Part shown: one piece after another, positions 24,901 through 38,184 of the stretch
Numbering within the stretch: position 1 is the first letter of the stretch
Layout: the number at the start of each line of letters is the position of its first letter
NCBI GenBank assembly: GCA_037074765.1
Contig: JBAMDO010000149.1
Coordinates: forward strand, 1-64,000
Reading direction: 5' to 3'
From: Mansonella perstans
Lineage: Eukaryota; Nematoda; Chromadorea; Rhabditida; Onchocercidae
Length of the DNA stretch: 64,000 nt
Translations under genes and position numbers: made by a program
The notes under the pieces: model-generated
What the model saw: the letters and a program-made list of their open reading frames with translations, nothing else
Told to the model about the DNA's origin: nothing
Database searches by the model: none

Positions 24901-27244
24901 AGAAATTTAAAAAATGCATGAAAAGAGGGTAAAATGGAAAAGAAAGAAGAAAAGGAAAACGGAGAAAATGCCATTTGTCATTGCTATTTCATGAATGAGT
25001 TCCCATCTGACAGATGCTATCCTTTAATGAAATAATTTTTAAAAAAGTAATAATTCAAGTTAAAGGAATTTCAATTTCTTCTTTTTAAATTATTCGCTTT
25101 ATTTGTTAAAATATTGTCGTGAAGTTGATTTAAAAAATAGAAAGAATCAGACGAATTTTATAAATGATAGATGAAAAAAAATTAATGGTGAAGAAGATTT
25201 GTCGCATATTTTTAAACAATTATCAAAGTTATTGGTAATTCTACAATTCAACAATAATATTTAGAGCATCATTTCTAAATAATCCATTATGTTTCAATGG
25301 CAAGCATTAAATAAGAAAAAAACTTTTTAGTTTCAATTCTAATTTTCACTGTAAATAATATACTGATCGATGAAATTTATTACTGAAGAAAAAATTTCTG
25401 CAAATTCCCAATTTCAGATCATGCCATTCATTTGTAAATTTCATTTGTTCAATTTCCACTGTATAAGTAAATATGAAAACAATTTAAGATTATGATGTGT
25501 CCAGAATGCGTAAAGTGTCGCTTATCTGATTTCACTATTCTTCCTCGCATTTTCACTTTTATCGGGTAAATTAGTTTATTGCTAGTCTATGTGCGGTAGC
25601 TGCGGTAGAAAGTAGTAATGACAAAGGTATGGGGTAAAAATAAAGAGGAGTGGTATTCAGTTAATGGTAAAGCTGTATGAGAGAAATGATATGAAGGTAA
25701 AGATTCCAAAACAACTAAAACAGAGAGAAAAGTCAAGGGGGGAAGACAAAGGTAGAGGAGTAGTAGAGGTGACACTTTAATCTGACCCGTTTGTCAAACT
25801 GTCACCCCTTCCACCTCACCTCAGTTGCTTGCCTTTGCTACCTTTCCCTAATTTCTCTCACAGATTACAAGTGACCTTGCACCATTCATTGCATTGGATC
25901 TTCTGTTCCATTCCCTCCCATCTCCCCTCATTTGCACCCCAATTTTCTCTCTCAATTCCACTTTATCCTTTTATTTCGATTGTACCACCTTGCAGCAAAC
26001 ATTTTTTCAGCATTTTTCAAACATTTTCAGCAAACGTTTCATTTTATTCCAGTTTTAAAGCCATGAGTTATCCTTAAGTAAAGTTACGTTAGGATTACAT
26101 TATACGATAACATGATTGGTCAGATGATATGATGATGGTAGTATCAGTCAATGTAAAGCATAATGTGATCACCTTGCAACATATATTTCTAAAGTTGTAA
26201 TTTATATTCCTAAAATTGTTTTTTCTATTCCTGACAATAAGAAATAGCTCACATTTTTTTTTTCTTTTTCTTTTTGATAAATTAATGACATATTGCTAAG
26301 AATAATAAAGGATTTTTGTTGTTTGTCTGTAATTGCTTAAATTTATCAGATAAACGTAATATATGTTTTTCACGTGATAGAAAACGTTATGAAACTGGAT
26401 GATTTTATTCCACATAATGTGCTGCCTTTTTTATCATTTGTAGATTAGAAGTGAGAAGTTATTTGATGCACAAACTTTTTAAATTCATAATGCACTTTGA
26501 AGCGTAATACAGTAACATTTGTTTCTAACATCCGATTTAAATTTATAAACGAATTTCTTGCCTACTTCATCCTGCCTACTTCAGATGGAACTTCCGTATC
26601 CATTAAGTTGATCCCAGTAATTACACTTAACAAGTTTGAAATTACCTTGAAAACATCGGACAGAAACATTTTTCAACTATTAATTATAAATAACAGCTCG
26701 AGATGAATTCGAAACTTAAGGGACAGCTTAGATCATTAACTTATGAGCTTATGACCTAAAATTGTTAAATAATATTTTAAATTTCATCTCTTAATCATCT
26801 ATAATATTAAATATTAAGCGTAGCGTTCAATGTCTAAATTTAAATTAATGTATCGTTTTGAAGAGGATAAAATGTGTGCAAAATTTTAAATTGCTTAAAA
26901 TAAATATCATATTTCGGAACTTTTCAAAATGATTCAAGGCTCTTATTTCATAGAATTTTTCAATTATTTTTGATAAATTCAGTCCACTTCACTTCATTTC
27001 ATTTAAATCCGTATTATTTCCTCTTACTTATACTTTTTTTTCACATTTCAATCTCATTCATTTTATTTCAGCTTATTTCATTTTACTTTGATTGTTGATT
27101 CGACAAATATCCAAATTATTATTTCAGTACGAAATCTTTATAAACCGATTACGTGTACCATAGCGTACATACACATATGTAGTATCAACAAACATTATTG
27201 AAAACTTTCCTTCCATTGCATATAAAATATAAAGATAACGTACA

Positions 27245-27250
27245 AATACA

Positions 27251-27281
<31 letters not shown>

Positions 27282-27285
27282 GCTT
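27245..27285. repeat. CATA tetranucleotide microsatellite
   Basis: About eight to ten perfect copies of CATA/ACAT. No other feature attached. Confidence 0.93.
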
Positions 27286-29430
27286 AATACATGCAGCCTG
27301 TCAATCTATGATGATATATACATTTTGTGTGTATGTGTGTATGTGGCTGTATGTCAATGTATGTAAACAAACCTGTCCAGTTGAAGTTGTGTATTTTCTG
27401 TGTCCGTTTGTATATTTTTCAATGAATCATCATTCAACAAAATGTACATTCCATTTTGTTTGTAAAATTCTTCCATACAAAATGAACTACTATATTAATT
27501 ATTTGAATATCATTTCCAATATTAAATACCATCATTTATTTTTCATTTCCATTTTAATTTTAACTGTTCCTTTTATGAAATTTTCAAAGTTGTAGTTTTA
27601 CATTTCTCTGTTCGACAGTTTTATTAGTTCGTTTTAAATGATAATTAGGTACAAAACTGATTCATTGCTTATTGCATCCATTTCTCATATTTTTAATATT
27701 TGATGTATAGACTTGTGCCATCTTTTTCCTTCACAACGATTCAACTTCTTCTTTTAAAAGATGAAAGAGGGAGAGAGAGAAAGAAAAATAGGAGAAAAAG
27801 AAAAAATTAAATTTCGAAATGCTTATCATTCCATTTTATCCGTAGTTATCAGTCCAATATTCTCTCATTTTTATTTATTAGCCATCGTTGCCAAGATATT
27901 GCAATCATAGATAAAAGCAATATTTTCTTATCAGGATACCTTTTTAAGGAATTGTTCACGTAAAAAGTAAATGAATTCACGATACTTATCGCTATTCATT
28001 TCTATCTGTGCAATCAATATGAAAAGATAGAAAGATCAAAGTGAAATAATTATGGGTGAAGCAATCTAATCATATCAGTAATGATAATTTTATTATTTCT
28101 CTGATAGCATCTACTTATTATTTCCACATTAACTACTTTCCAATATCAATGAGTAATTTTAAACGGAAAATTTTATCAAATTTTATTACTTCTAGTTACA
28201 TTTTCCTCTCTCCCTCTTTCTTTCTCTCTATCTTTCTCTGTCTGCCTTCTCCTTTTAACATTATTGAAATTTTATTTATTTTAAATCAGAATCGATACCA
28301 CCTGCTGTGTACCTTTACTAGAATTAATGATATATACTATCTTCAGCCCATATGCTTTCTTCTTTTTATTGTTTACTTCATTCATAAGATATCTAAACAT
28401 TTAAGTATTAATTTATTACTTAAATAAAAGTCAATTATTTTTTACTAATTACCGACTGATTACTCATCCGATAAATACTGCATTTATTCAAGTATTTAGT
28501 ACTTATTGTGATTAACAAAGGTCAAGAAGTTTAATCATCAGGAAATTTAAAATGAGAAATTATAAATGAGCATGAAGTCAGTACTACTGAATATTGCCAC
28601 TACAGTAACTCCAAATAGCATAATAATTCGGTGGCTGATAATATAGATATGAGATGTCACCAAATGATAAGAATAGTAGAGAGATGACAGTTAAGTAGGC
28701 TTATACACAAGTCGCTAAAATGTTAAACAATTTTAAATTCTTGATTCGGATTCTTGAGTTGTTTCATTCTTGTTTGTTTTTTTTTTTTTCGTTTTTAAGT
28801 TGAGGGATGAAATGTTTTTGTTTATTTACACATATTTATAGAGTAATTCAAATAGTTCGAAGTATATTTCATAAAAGAATGCCACGCTTCAAAAAAATTG
28901 TAACTTAAATTAGACTGAATTGTTAGCTCCAGTTAGGTAATGATTTAAGTTAAATATAATGCATCTGCTTGAAGACTGTGATGTATAAAGCTTCGATTTA
29001 AAAGCTGAACATTGAGTTATAGTTGGAATAATCAGCAAATAAGTATTGTACTGAATTACTGATTTAATATTGAGTTCCAATGTAGGAAGGAATGTTTATT
29101 AAAATTAATTTTCCACACTTTGTTATTTTTAATTTTAATTATATAATTAATTTATTTGTGATGTAACTAACTGTTTCATACCTAGCACTTGTTTGTCTTT
29201 ATTGTAACTGTTCATGTTTCACTAGATAAGGTCTGCTTTTAGGCTTTATTGCTTCGTACACGTTTTAAACGCTAAACGACGAGTTCTTTGAAACTTAATT
29301 ATCACGCTATTACGTTATTACTTTTATATTCGAGCATTTTGAGAATTGCTTCTTTATCAGGGAAATCTAGCCTAATTTTAGCCATTGATTAATCGTTCTA
29401 AGGTTGCGGTAAAGGTTGACTGGCAAGGAT

Positions 29431-32400
29431 ATGCCGGCTCGCAGAGCAGGAGGTTTGTTTCATTGATAGATGGTTTTTTTTTTTTTGCTTTTTCATTTGA
29501 TTTTGCAAAATTATTTTGACTAGAAGAAATTATTGAATGAAATAAGTTATTCATGATGTCATGTTGGTCATCGATAAAGGCGAAAATACAGTATAGTTTT
29601 GTGAGCAGAAACAAAACTTTAGAAGCGCATCGTGCATTGGAACAACTTGAAGAGTATCATGCTTCATTGGTAAGTGCTAGTTCGGCAGAATTAAGACGAC
29701 AGATCGAGAAGCTTATCAACAATTTCAAAGGAGCCCTTTTTCAATCGTTAATAGGTACAGTTTTCTATTGTTGCAATTTTATTTTGAAGTATTTTTTAGA
29801 AGAAAGTTTAAAAAATTCCAAGCAATTTCTTCTAAAAATTTCATTTGTCGGGATTATGGTATCGCTTCACCTATTTCCTTTGTTTATTAAGGAAGCTATA
29901 AAGAAACTGTCAAGTTAAATAAGAAATTTCACAAGAACAAATAATATATCAAAGATTTCCTCGGGTGAATAATGATTGTGAAATTTTTATGTAATGTATT
30001 TCCTTGGTACTTAACTAGTTCAAGCCATTCTATAAATTCATGTTATGAATATAAACTTACATTTCTTCCGGGAAATATCTATTTTATTCGTTAAATATAG
30101 TTGTAGGTGATTTATAATATTTTGAAGATATCCAAGAACTGTATGAAGATACACTGTTGAATGAACGCAAAAGTCTCGAGCAAAAAGCATATGAAACACG
30201 GAAAATTGCTCAGCGTTGGGAAACGAATCCACCATTTGGGCGTATCAGTGCACCACTTGCTTCACTGGTAAAGCGATTTTTTTTAGACTGTTGTTTAAGT
30301 AGTAGTTGCCACGTAATTATTCGCTTGTTACGTATTATGTACTATTAGAATTTGTTATTATGAACTATTGGAATATTGGAACGTCACGTGTCATAAATGC
30401 AAGATGTTGTGAAGGATATCGCGAGTTACGGATTATAAATACAAACTTCACGTGTTCCAGGACTCCAGCTTTCATTACGGTGATCAAACTATTCCTTACA
30501 CAAATGGTGCTGAATGTAACGTGCAGTCGTATTCTTTACGTGAACAAAGAAAGCAGTTTGTGAGCTGTTTTTTCGTTATTCTAATCAGCTTTATATTTTT
30601 ACCACATGGCTTGAGATTTATCTTCATATAGTACTAGTTAGATAGATGGCAACCATGATACTGTTTTGCGAATTACAATTAAGTAGGTTGATTTAATAAT
30701 GCTATCATCGGGAAATACATTGAACTTTATTACTGGTTGATTTTTGAATACACTGTTGAGTAATTAAGCCAGGCGTCGGAGACAAAAAGAGGAAAAAATA
30801 AATGTTGCTAATTGCTTTGAAAATATGATGCTATTTTTTTCCAGACTTTGGGGGATGGTTGGCGATCTACAGAAAGAATTACTCAAATGACTCCCACAGG
30901 CCAAATAGTTACAACAACTGTAAGATTTTACCCATTCAAAATTTTGTCTCTGTTTTCTTATTTTCCTTATTTTTTTTTCCAATCAATTTTTTACTTTTTA
31001 TTTTTTCCAATTTTTTCATTCAAATTGGATAGGATACATTCCCAGAACGATATTGGAGGAGGAGAGACAGAATTAATGCCTAACTTCAGTTTTCTTTATT
31101 ATATAACTTTGTTTGTTTTCCAACCTATGCATGTGTTCTCAATGTATTATGTAATACACAGAAGTTTCTAATGTAAATCGTCATTAAAATTATCAGTGAT
31201 ATAAATTAGCGTAAACTGCATTCATTTCTTTGCAGTTGTCCGAATTTTATCCCCTCTTTTCTCTTCATTTCATTCAAGATTATTTCGTTACCACCTTTCT
31301 TTGTTCGATAAAGTTGATTTGAAAAGAGAGAAGGGGCTGAATTAAATTTTCGACCATAGAAACTGTTGATTTTCGCACTTTTTTTTTAAAAAAAAAGGAA
31401 TAATAGTTGAAGTGATGAATGACGCATCCTATATTTTATGTTTAATCCTCAAAAGATGGTTGATATTGTAATTATCCAATTCCGGAACACTCTTACAGTC
31501 AATCACTGTTATGAATTAGGCATGAGAGTTTAGAAAAATTTTAAGGCTTGTGAACCCGATTAGTTTGATCTTTGGCAGTAAACATTTCAAGAACTCACAG
31601 CGTGCTTTGCTAATTGTAATTTATGAGATTTATTTCTAATATTTTTAAATGTAGATTAGCTGTTTATTTTTTGCAGACGAGCGGCTTAATTGATAACGAT
31701 GGTATAGAATGGGAAATTGAGGAAGTTGTTCTGGAGAAGGGTCATACTGGACTTGGTTTTAGTATTGCGGGTGGTCTTGATCAGCCGTACATCGATGGAG
31801 ATTCTTCAATCTATGTGACAAACATTATACCTGGTGGAGCTGCTGCTGCTGATGGACGAATGAAGTGAGTTATATCGTAACAATTTTGTGTAAGGCAACC
31901 ATGTATCAGCTGCTTTTGACCGTTGCCAAATTTTAACTTTCGAAACGAGCTTTGAATAATGTGGAAAAACTGCATTTGTAAACAATCTTTGCCTGTTAAA
32001 AAAAAAATATATATATATATATATATTAATTTTTTAAAATCTTTCATTGAAGGATTCATGACATTATCATGAAGGTAAACACCACAGACTGTACACGGGT
32101 ACCACATGAGACGACAGTCAATGCGTTGAAAAATGCAGGAAATGTTGTGCGATTGGTTAGCTATTTAACTTTGTAATAGTGAAATCTCCATGGCTAGAAT
32201 ATTTATTATTTATTAATCAGCTAAATTGAAAAATTAATATATTCCAGGTTTTAAAACGGCGCCGTTCAGGACGTGAAAGTGCTGATATTAGGGGAAGCGT
32301 CGTATCGCCATATATTTCACCCTTGCACGATGGATCATCTATCTCAGTTTTACCACCACCAGTTCCACCAGCTCACAGCTCTTACACCAATATTCCTATT

Positions 32401-35400
32401 CAGCGAACATTACGTGACATCGAAAGATTGGAGCGGCTTCCAGGCGCCCAAAAAATTGACCTGTTCAAGGTATGGGTGTTTATCTTAAAACCATCAAAGA
32501 AGCTTCTTTTGGAAATTTTGTAATTTGTGTTGCTGTATTATACTTTATATTTCTTTCTCTTCTCTACGTCAAAGAGATAAAGATGCCTGAAACAATACCT
32601 CGCATCGGCCACATTGACTACCATCAGTGGTCCACTGTGGCTTCCATTCGGGAGACATGGAGACGTACCATCCATAATGCTGCTATCTTCTTTGAGATTA
32701 CCCGTAGAATCAGCTTGAGAGGGAAAATCAGTGGAGAAAAACTCAAACATTCCAGCTCAAGTGCTATATCCTATGCAAATATACTTGCCATTCGCGTTGG
32801 CTTTCTCAGTCAGTGCGCTTCTATAACAAGATTTGATTGTAAAACTCTCCTCAAATCTTCTTTTGCGAAGTCATGCTGCGACGACGATGGGATCAGAATC
32901 AATAACTCAATGAATCAAAAGAAATTTATATAAGATCATAAATTTAGTAAATCGCTGCTCTATCTTTTATATATAGAACAGGAGGAAAAGAAATTCAAAG
33001 CATTAATTGTATAACAAAAACAGTATTTTTTTTTTATTTCGAATGTTTATTTAGGGTTTGAAAGGACTTGGCTTCAGCATAGCTGGTGGAGTGGGTAATG
33101 AGCATGTGCATGGTGATACTGGCATTTATGTAACAAAGATTATTGAAGGCGGAGCAGCATATCATGATGGTCGTTTGAGAGTTGGCGACAAAATTCTAGC
33201 TGTAAGACTGTTAATTACTGGTTATCTTCGATCCATGCTCGTCTTAGTTTTTCGCAATGTATTTGAGATTAAATGGATTCTTAATTTCTCGCATTATTGA
33301 CTTAGTTTATTTTATGTTTTACTATTTTAATGCTTTATTTTAAGATGTAGAGTTTATAAATAACAAGTCAGTCTGTAATGGAAATATTATCATACTCAGT
33401 GAATTGTTAGTATGATCTGAGACTATACTCATTTCAATTATATGTTAATATCGAACGGTACGTTCCATTACCCTACTTTAAGGTTGATAATGTGATTCTG
33501 GAAAATGTTACGCATGAATTTGCTGTGAATACTTTGAAACAGACGGCCTCTAAAGTAACTCTGATTTATTTAAAAAACCCGCATCCAGAACTATTGCCAG
33601 CTTTTGACGACAGTTGTGTTCCATCCACACCCGCTCGTTCCGGTAAGTTTCAGCGGCGCTGTAGCATTTCGGTGGACATATCATCCGGTTTTATCATCTG
33701 CAGTTGAATAGCAGATTAACAAACAGCCATTTTTAAGTAGTGCTATTGATGTGTCATTAAATAAAATATTCAATTTGTATGTTAAATATGCATTTGATAT
33801 TAGCTTAAAAAAAAAAAGTTTGTATATTGAACATCGGATAGCATAGGAATAAAAATGTAGTGCTAGAACTTTTAGGTAGCTCAAGAAGATATTGTCGGAG
33901 ATGTTTCAAATCATCGATAACTTGACTGGTTCATGACTTCATTAAACAAGACTGCCAAAACGATTGATCTTCAGCATCGTTTTTTAGTTGTTAAATAATA
34001 GTGCACGGCGAATATTCTGCGATTGATTTAAAATTTGGCATTAAGGTATTTTATGCTTTCAGCTGCTTCACTACATCACGATTCATTGGATACGCAGCAG
34101 TCATTTCACACAGTACCACAGCAAGAGTTACCGGTAGGTCCACGTATCGTGCACCTTAACCGCGGAATGCAAGGATTAGGTTTTAACATTGTTGGTGGAG
34201 AAGATGGAGAACCAATTTATATCAGCTATGTTTTGCCGGGTGGTGTGGCTGATCTTTCTGGAAATGTAAGAAAGGTATGTCGTTTTAGTTGAAATATTTT
34301 GTTATTTCATTGTAAATGTGTGTCGCATATTTCAGGGTATACTTTTGAATCAATTTTTTTTTGAGATTTTAGGGTGATGTGTTGTTACAAGTAAATGGTG
34401 CCAATTTGCGAAATGCAACGCATGCTGAAGCAGCTCGCGCATTAAAAGAAGCTATGAATCCTGTGTCTTTAACGTTACAGTACCGACCACAAGGTAAGCG
34501 TTTGTAGTGTGTGACATTGTCGAGCTTCCTTTAGCTTTGCTGAATTACTTTCTTGACTTGTGGGTTCCGCAAGCGGTACTGTACTAAATTAGCTGTTTTT
34601 GAAATAACCTTTCATTTGTAATGTTTTCCAAAATTAAATGGGAAACTTTTCTTCGAGAACAATTACTGCTATCTGCAATTCCTGTCATTGCAGAGTATGG
34701 ACAGTTTGAGGCTAAAATTGATCAACTTCGTCGAGATTTGATGAGCGGTGGAGCGATAACTTTTGGTGCACCACGTAAAGAGCTGTTTATCAGGCAATAA
34801 CATTGTTTGCAATTTAAAATATGCGTGTAGTGTGATTTTTGTTTTCCAGGATGTGGTGTGAATTTGTCTTATAGCTATGTCTAATTTTTTCAGAGCGATG
34901 TTTGATTATGATCCAGCACGCGAGGCAGGTGTCCCACATCGTGCATTACCTTTCTTTTATGGTGACATTTTACATGTTACGAACGTTGCGGACGATGACT
35001 GGTGGACAGCACGATTAGTTACTGAAAGCGGTGAAGAAGGCATGGAGGGAGTCATTCCATCCAAAAAGAGAGTTGAAAAGAAAGAACGACAACGGAGAAA
35101 ACAGGTAGAAGTGATCTTTACAGGAAATTCGTTAACGTACGTATAAGTGATGTTACCATTTCTTACGATTTTAGGAATTTGTTGTCTTTTCATAGTTGTT
35201 GACTGATGTCTCATGATGAGGTCACAGTTTGGTGAACTGAATTTTTCCCACATTTCATTTATTGCATCATAGATTTCAAGTTATTATTGAGTTCTTTAAT
35301 GCGATACATAGGGATAAGATTACTTTTCTAACAAAAGTGACTAAATCGGAAATGAGATTAGTTTTTTATTTTCATTAAATATCTCACAAGCTTCATTTTT

Positions 35401-37885
35401 TGAAAGTAATTTTTTTTAATATCGGAAATTATGCATGGAATCCTATGTGGACACGAAATCCGAAGTTATCGTTTCAAACTTCATGATTTAACTATTTCTT
35501 AGGTGAATTTCAACTCTGGCAGTCAAAGTCTTCCTCGAGGTATGGATGGACGTCGTGGTTCACGTTCCCAACTTTCATTTTCGCGTAAATTTCCATTCGT
35601 GAAGAGCACCGACAAGCTTAACGAATTTACTGATAATGAGCGTAAGTTTATTGCAGTTTTTAGCTAAATAGTTTTTCTCAGCACTTTTAAATATGAGACG
35701 ACAAAAGTTCTTTCATTGTTGACTTTTACCGCAAATGTAAGATAATGGATAAAAAAGACATACCAAAAAGGTTGAAATGGGAAGAAAAACTTAAGAGAAC
35801 TAAAGTTCTTGCTTGTCATATTTAGCTATGCCAAGAAACTGTCAGGAGTGGTAATTCTTTTATGTAGTCGCATAATATACTACTTTTTGGTGAATAATGG
35901 TGACTCTAATAGAATCTTCTAAGACCGTAATGTACGGTTTGGAATATACCATTTAATGATATTAGGTAACGGAGTTCTGCTTTCGTTAGCTAAATTTTGC
36001 ACATGAGTAACAGCTTTCATTTGCCATATCACTGTGAGATTTTCTTAGATGGTACAACTTATACATCGTATACTACAAGCGATAGTGATTACTGTAAGTT
36101 TTTCATGGCCTGCTGTGTGCTGTGGGTGCTTTTATTTGTTACACGATTATCAAGATATACTAATTTATAAAGTTGAAAATCATATCATATGATTTATGGA
36201 AAACAATTAGTTTGTGTTGCTGTGCTGTTTCATTGTGAGCGATAACTACAGTTTATTTTTTCCAATTTAAAATATAGAAGTATGTGTTATTTTGTTTGTT
36301 CCGTACTCAGAAGATGTTATTTTTTGTTTTTTTGTTTGGTTTTGCGAATACTGAACAGCGAGTTCTTTTAGTCCGAGTTTATAAGGTATTGATTGCTTTT
36401 TAAAATAATGATTTCACTTTATTTTTTATTATTTTAGTTGGGACAAGTGAAGAACCGATCATGTCGTATGTTGCAGTGGAACGTCAACAAAGTAATTTAC
36501 TCTTAGTTTTGTGTTCCAGGTTTTACTTTTTTCACTGATGGTGAATCCTGGCTGGTATAGTTAAAATTTTCACCATTTCATTTGGCTATTTTGCCGAAAG
36601 GTCTTAGTGATCGAAAATTTCATTATTGTAAATACATACATAAAGCCTTAAAAGAGCATTACATATTATCCTTCGTAAAGAAATGTATTATATTTTAACA
36701 TGGATTTCTCTTATTCCAGTAAATTACCCGCGACCGGTCATTATTCTTGGAGCAATGAAAGATCGCATCAATGATGAATTGGTACTCCGTGATCGAGATC
36801 GATTTAGTAGTTGTGTTCCACGTATGTTATTATTTTCGAGTATGAATACGTTTTCATCAAAACAATTCATAATGCAAAAAGTAATTTTTATGTATTAGTT
36901 GACTGTAAGAAGTGAGATATTATAGATACGAGCAGGCCTCCGAAACCGAACGAAGTGGATGGTCGTGATTATCACTTTGTTTCAAAGGAACAAATGCAGG
37001 AAGATGTTCGAAATAATCAGTTTATTGAAGCAGGACAATTTCAAGACAATCTTTATGGCACGAGCATTAATTCCGTTCGTGAAGTTGCAGAACTGGTATG
37101 TTTCTCTGAAAGAATATATACTAATTGTAATTAAACACTGAAATTTCATATTTTTTGGCGATAAAAATTAGATGGAATATCTGTGTTGGTATATCATATT
37201 TTCATGTGAACTTCATAATATTTGTATGAAATTGTAGGGTCGACATTGTATTCTCGATGTAAGTGGAAATGCTATCCGTAGATTACAGTCTATTGCTAAT
37301 ATATACCCAATAGCAATCTTCGTGAAACCGCAGACACCACATCAAATTATGTATGTAATTTATCTCACCTTAATCGTATTTTGTAATCTTGTATACTGCT
37401 TGTGTTGCTGTCATGTTGATATTATCATGCCGGTTTGATCGTTCAATAACTTTACGACATCAACTGCTAAAATATTGTGCCTATTGATTAATCACTTGTT
37501 GACTTAATCCTAAACTTTCGGGATTTTATAGGGAATGGGATCATTCGGTAAATGAAGATGATGCTCATACTCTTTATCAGCGCTGTCAGAGAACGGAACA
37601 AAACTTTGGAGATTTGTTCACTGGTGAATATTTATTTTTATATTATTTAAGTTATCCATTAATGAACTATGATATCACTTCTCTTTCTTCATATCTCTTT
37701 TCATACAATAAACTCCGTTCTCCTCATCATCTGGATTAGCATAACACTCTTATTTTAAAAACGATTGTATTTTAGCTGTTGTAAGTGGTCAAACATTCGA
37801 AGATCTCGTGCGCCGTGTCTTGAACGTCATTGCGGAACAGTCGCGACCGCATGCTTGGGTACCATCACGAGCACAAGTCTTTTAA
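29431..37885 (+). CDS. dlg-1: Discs-large MAGUK scaffold protein
   Basis: Membrane-associated scaffold that organises epithelial junctions and cell polarity. Exons resolved: 29609-29754, 30128-30267, 30461-30559, 30845-30919, 31677-31864, 32053-32155, 32248-32469, 33055-33201, 33483-33642, 34063-34274, 34373-34493, 34694-34793, 34894-35104, 35503-35641, 36049-36093, 36438-36491, 36720-36821, 36926-37095, 37238-37350, 37532-37623, 37776-37885; about 916 residues. Approximate domain order: L27 at 1-60; PDZ1 165-250 and PDZ2 318-405, both with [12 protein letters not shown]3 455-538 with [11 protein letters not shown]3 571-635; a basic HOOK segment ([22 protein letters not shown]); guanylate kinase-like domain 722-916, where the nucleotide-binding loop is replaced by [10 protein letters not shown] as in inactive MAGUK kinases. 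The true first exon is not settled: the ATG at 29431 reads MPARRAG, like the MPVRK start of DLG proteins, but its GTTTGT donor is phase 1 while the L27 exon needs phase 2. The 34793 donor is GC. Confidence 0.95.
32585..32930 (+). mobile_element. 3' end of a non-LTR retrotransposon inside dlg intron
   Basis: Within the dlg intron 32470-33054 the plus strand reads HIDYHQWST, then [21 protein letters not shown], followed by a Cys/His stretch and a CGACGACGATGGGATC end. This is the pattern found after the reverse transcriptase of a widespread family of non-LTR elements (IDHHQWST...WR.TI..AA..FE..RR.SL, then a C-x-x-C-type zinc knuckle). Only the last ~100 codons are present and the zinc-knuckle part is out of frame, so it is a dead 5'-truncated copy. 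It is in the sense orientation of dlg. A diverged copy lies at about 41 kb on the opposite strand. Confidence 0.7.
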
Positions 37886-38151
37886 AACTCATTTTGTTTG
37901 ATCATATAATGGACTTTTTTCAAAAAGATGAACTGTAATGGACTTTTTTTCAAAAATATTTTTCTGGAATTTTACGGAAAATTTTATTTTACCCGATATT
38001 GAAGTGTTAGTCTACTTAATTTTATGATAACCAACTTTTGAAAAGTTGTTTGGAAGTCTCATCCTTAGTTGAAAATGGCTTTAAAAAGATTAAGATGAAG
38101 TCTTTATACACATATCTGATACAGCTGCTTTGCTTATTCCGCCAATTTTGG

Positions 38152-38184
<33 letters not shown>

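Larger units (their letters stand above)
17580..29430. other. gene-poor interval upstream of dlg
   Basis: About 11.8 kb of AT-rich sequence with no gene I can support, apart from one candidate exon at 18739-18960. It holds a CATA tetranucleotide repeat at about 27245-27284, poly-T runs, and a 26-bp near-identical direct repeat at about 24211-24236 and 24248-24273. The pyrimidine-rich stretch around 25800-26050 gives open frames on both strands but looks like composition bias. Its downstream end should contain the dlg promoter; no motif can be assigned from sequence alone. Confidence 0.6.

Noticed and set aside
25829..26077. Pyrimidine-rich open frames on both strands
   Set aside because: Composition bias keeps both strands open; no acceptor, donor or conserved motif.
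32472..32933. 153-codon plus-strand frame in a dlg intron
   Set aside because: It joins the exon read-through to a truncated retrotransposon tail; not a dlg exon, since flanking exons join in frame without it. I first thought of a zinc-finger exon on the minus strand, but the plus-strand retrotransposon match explains it better.
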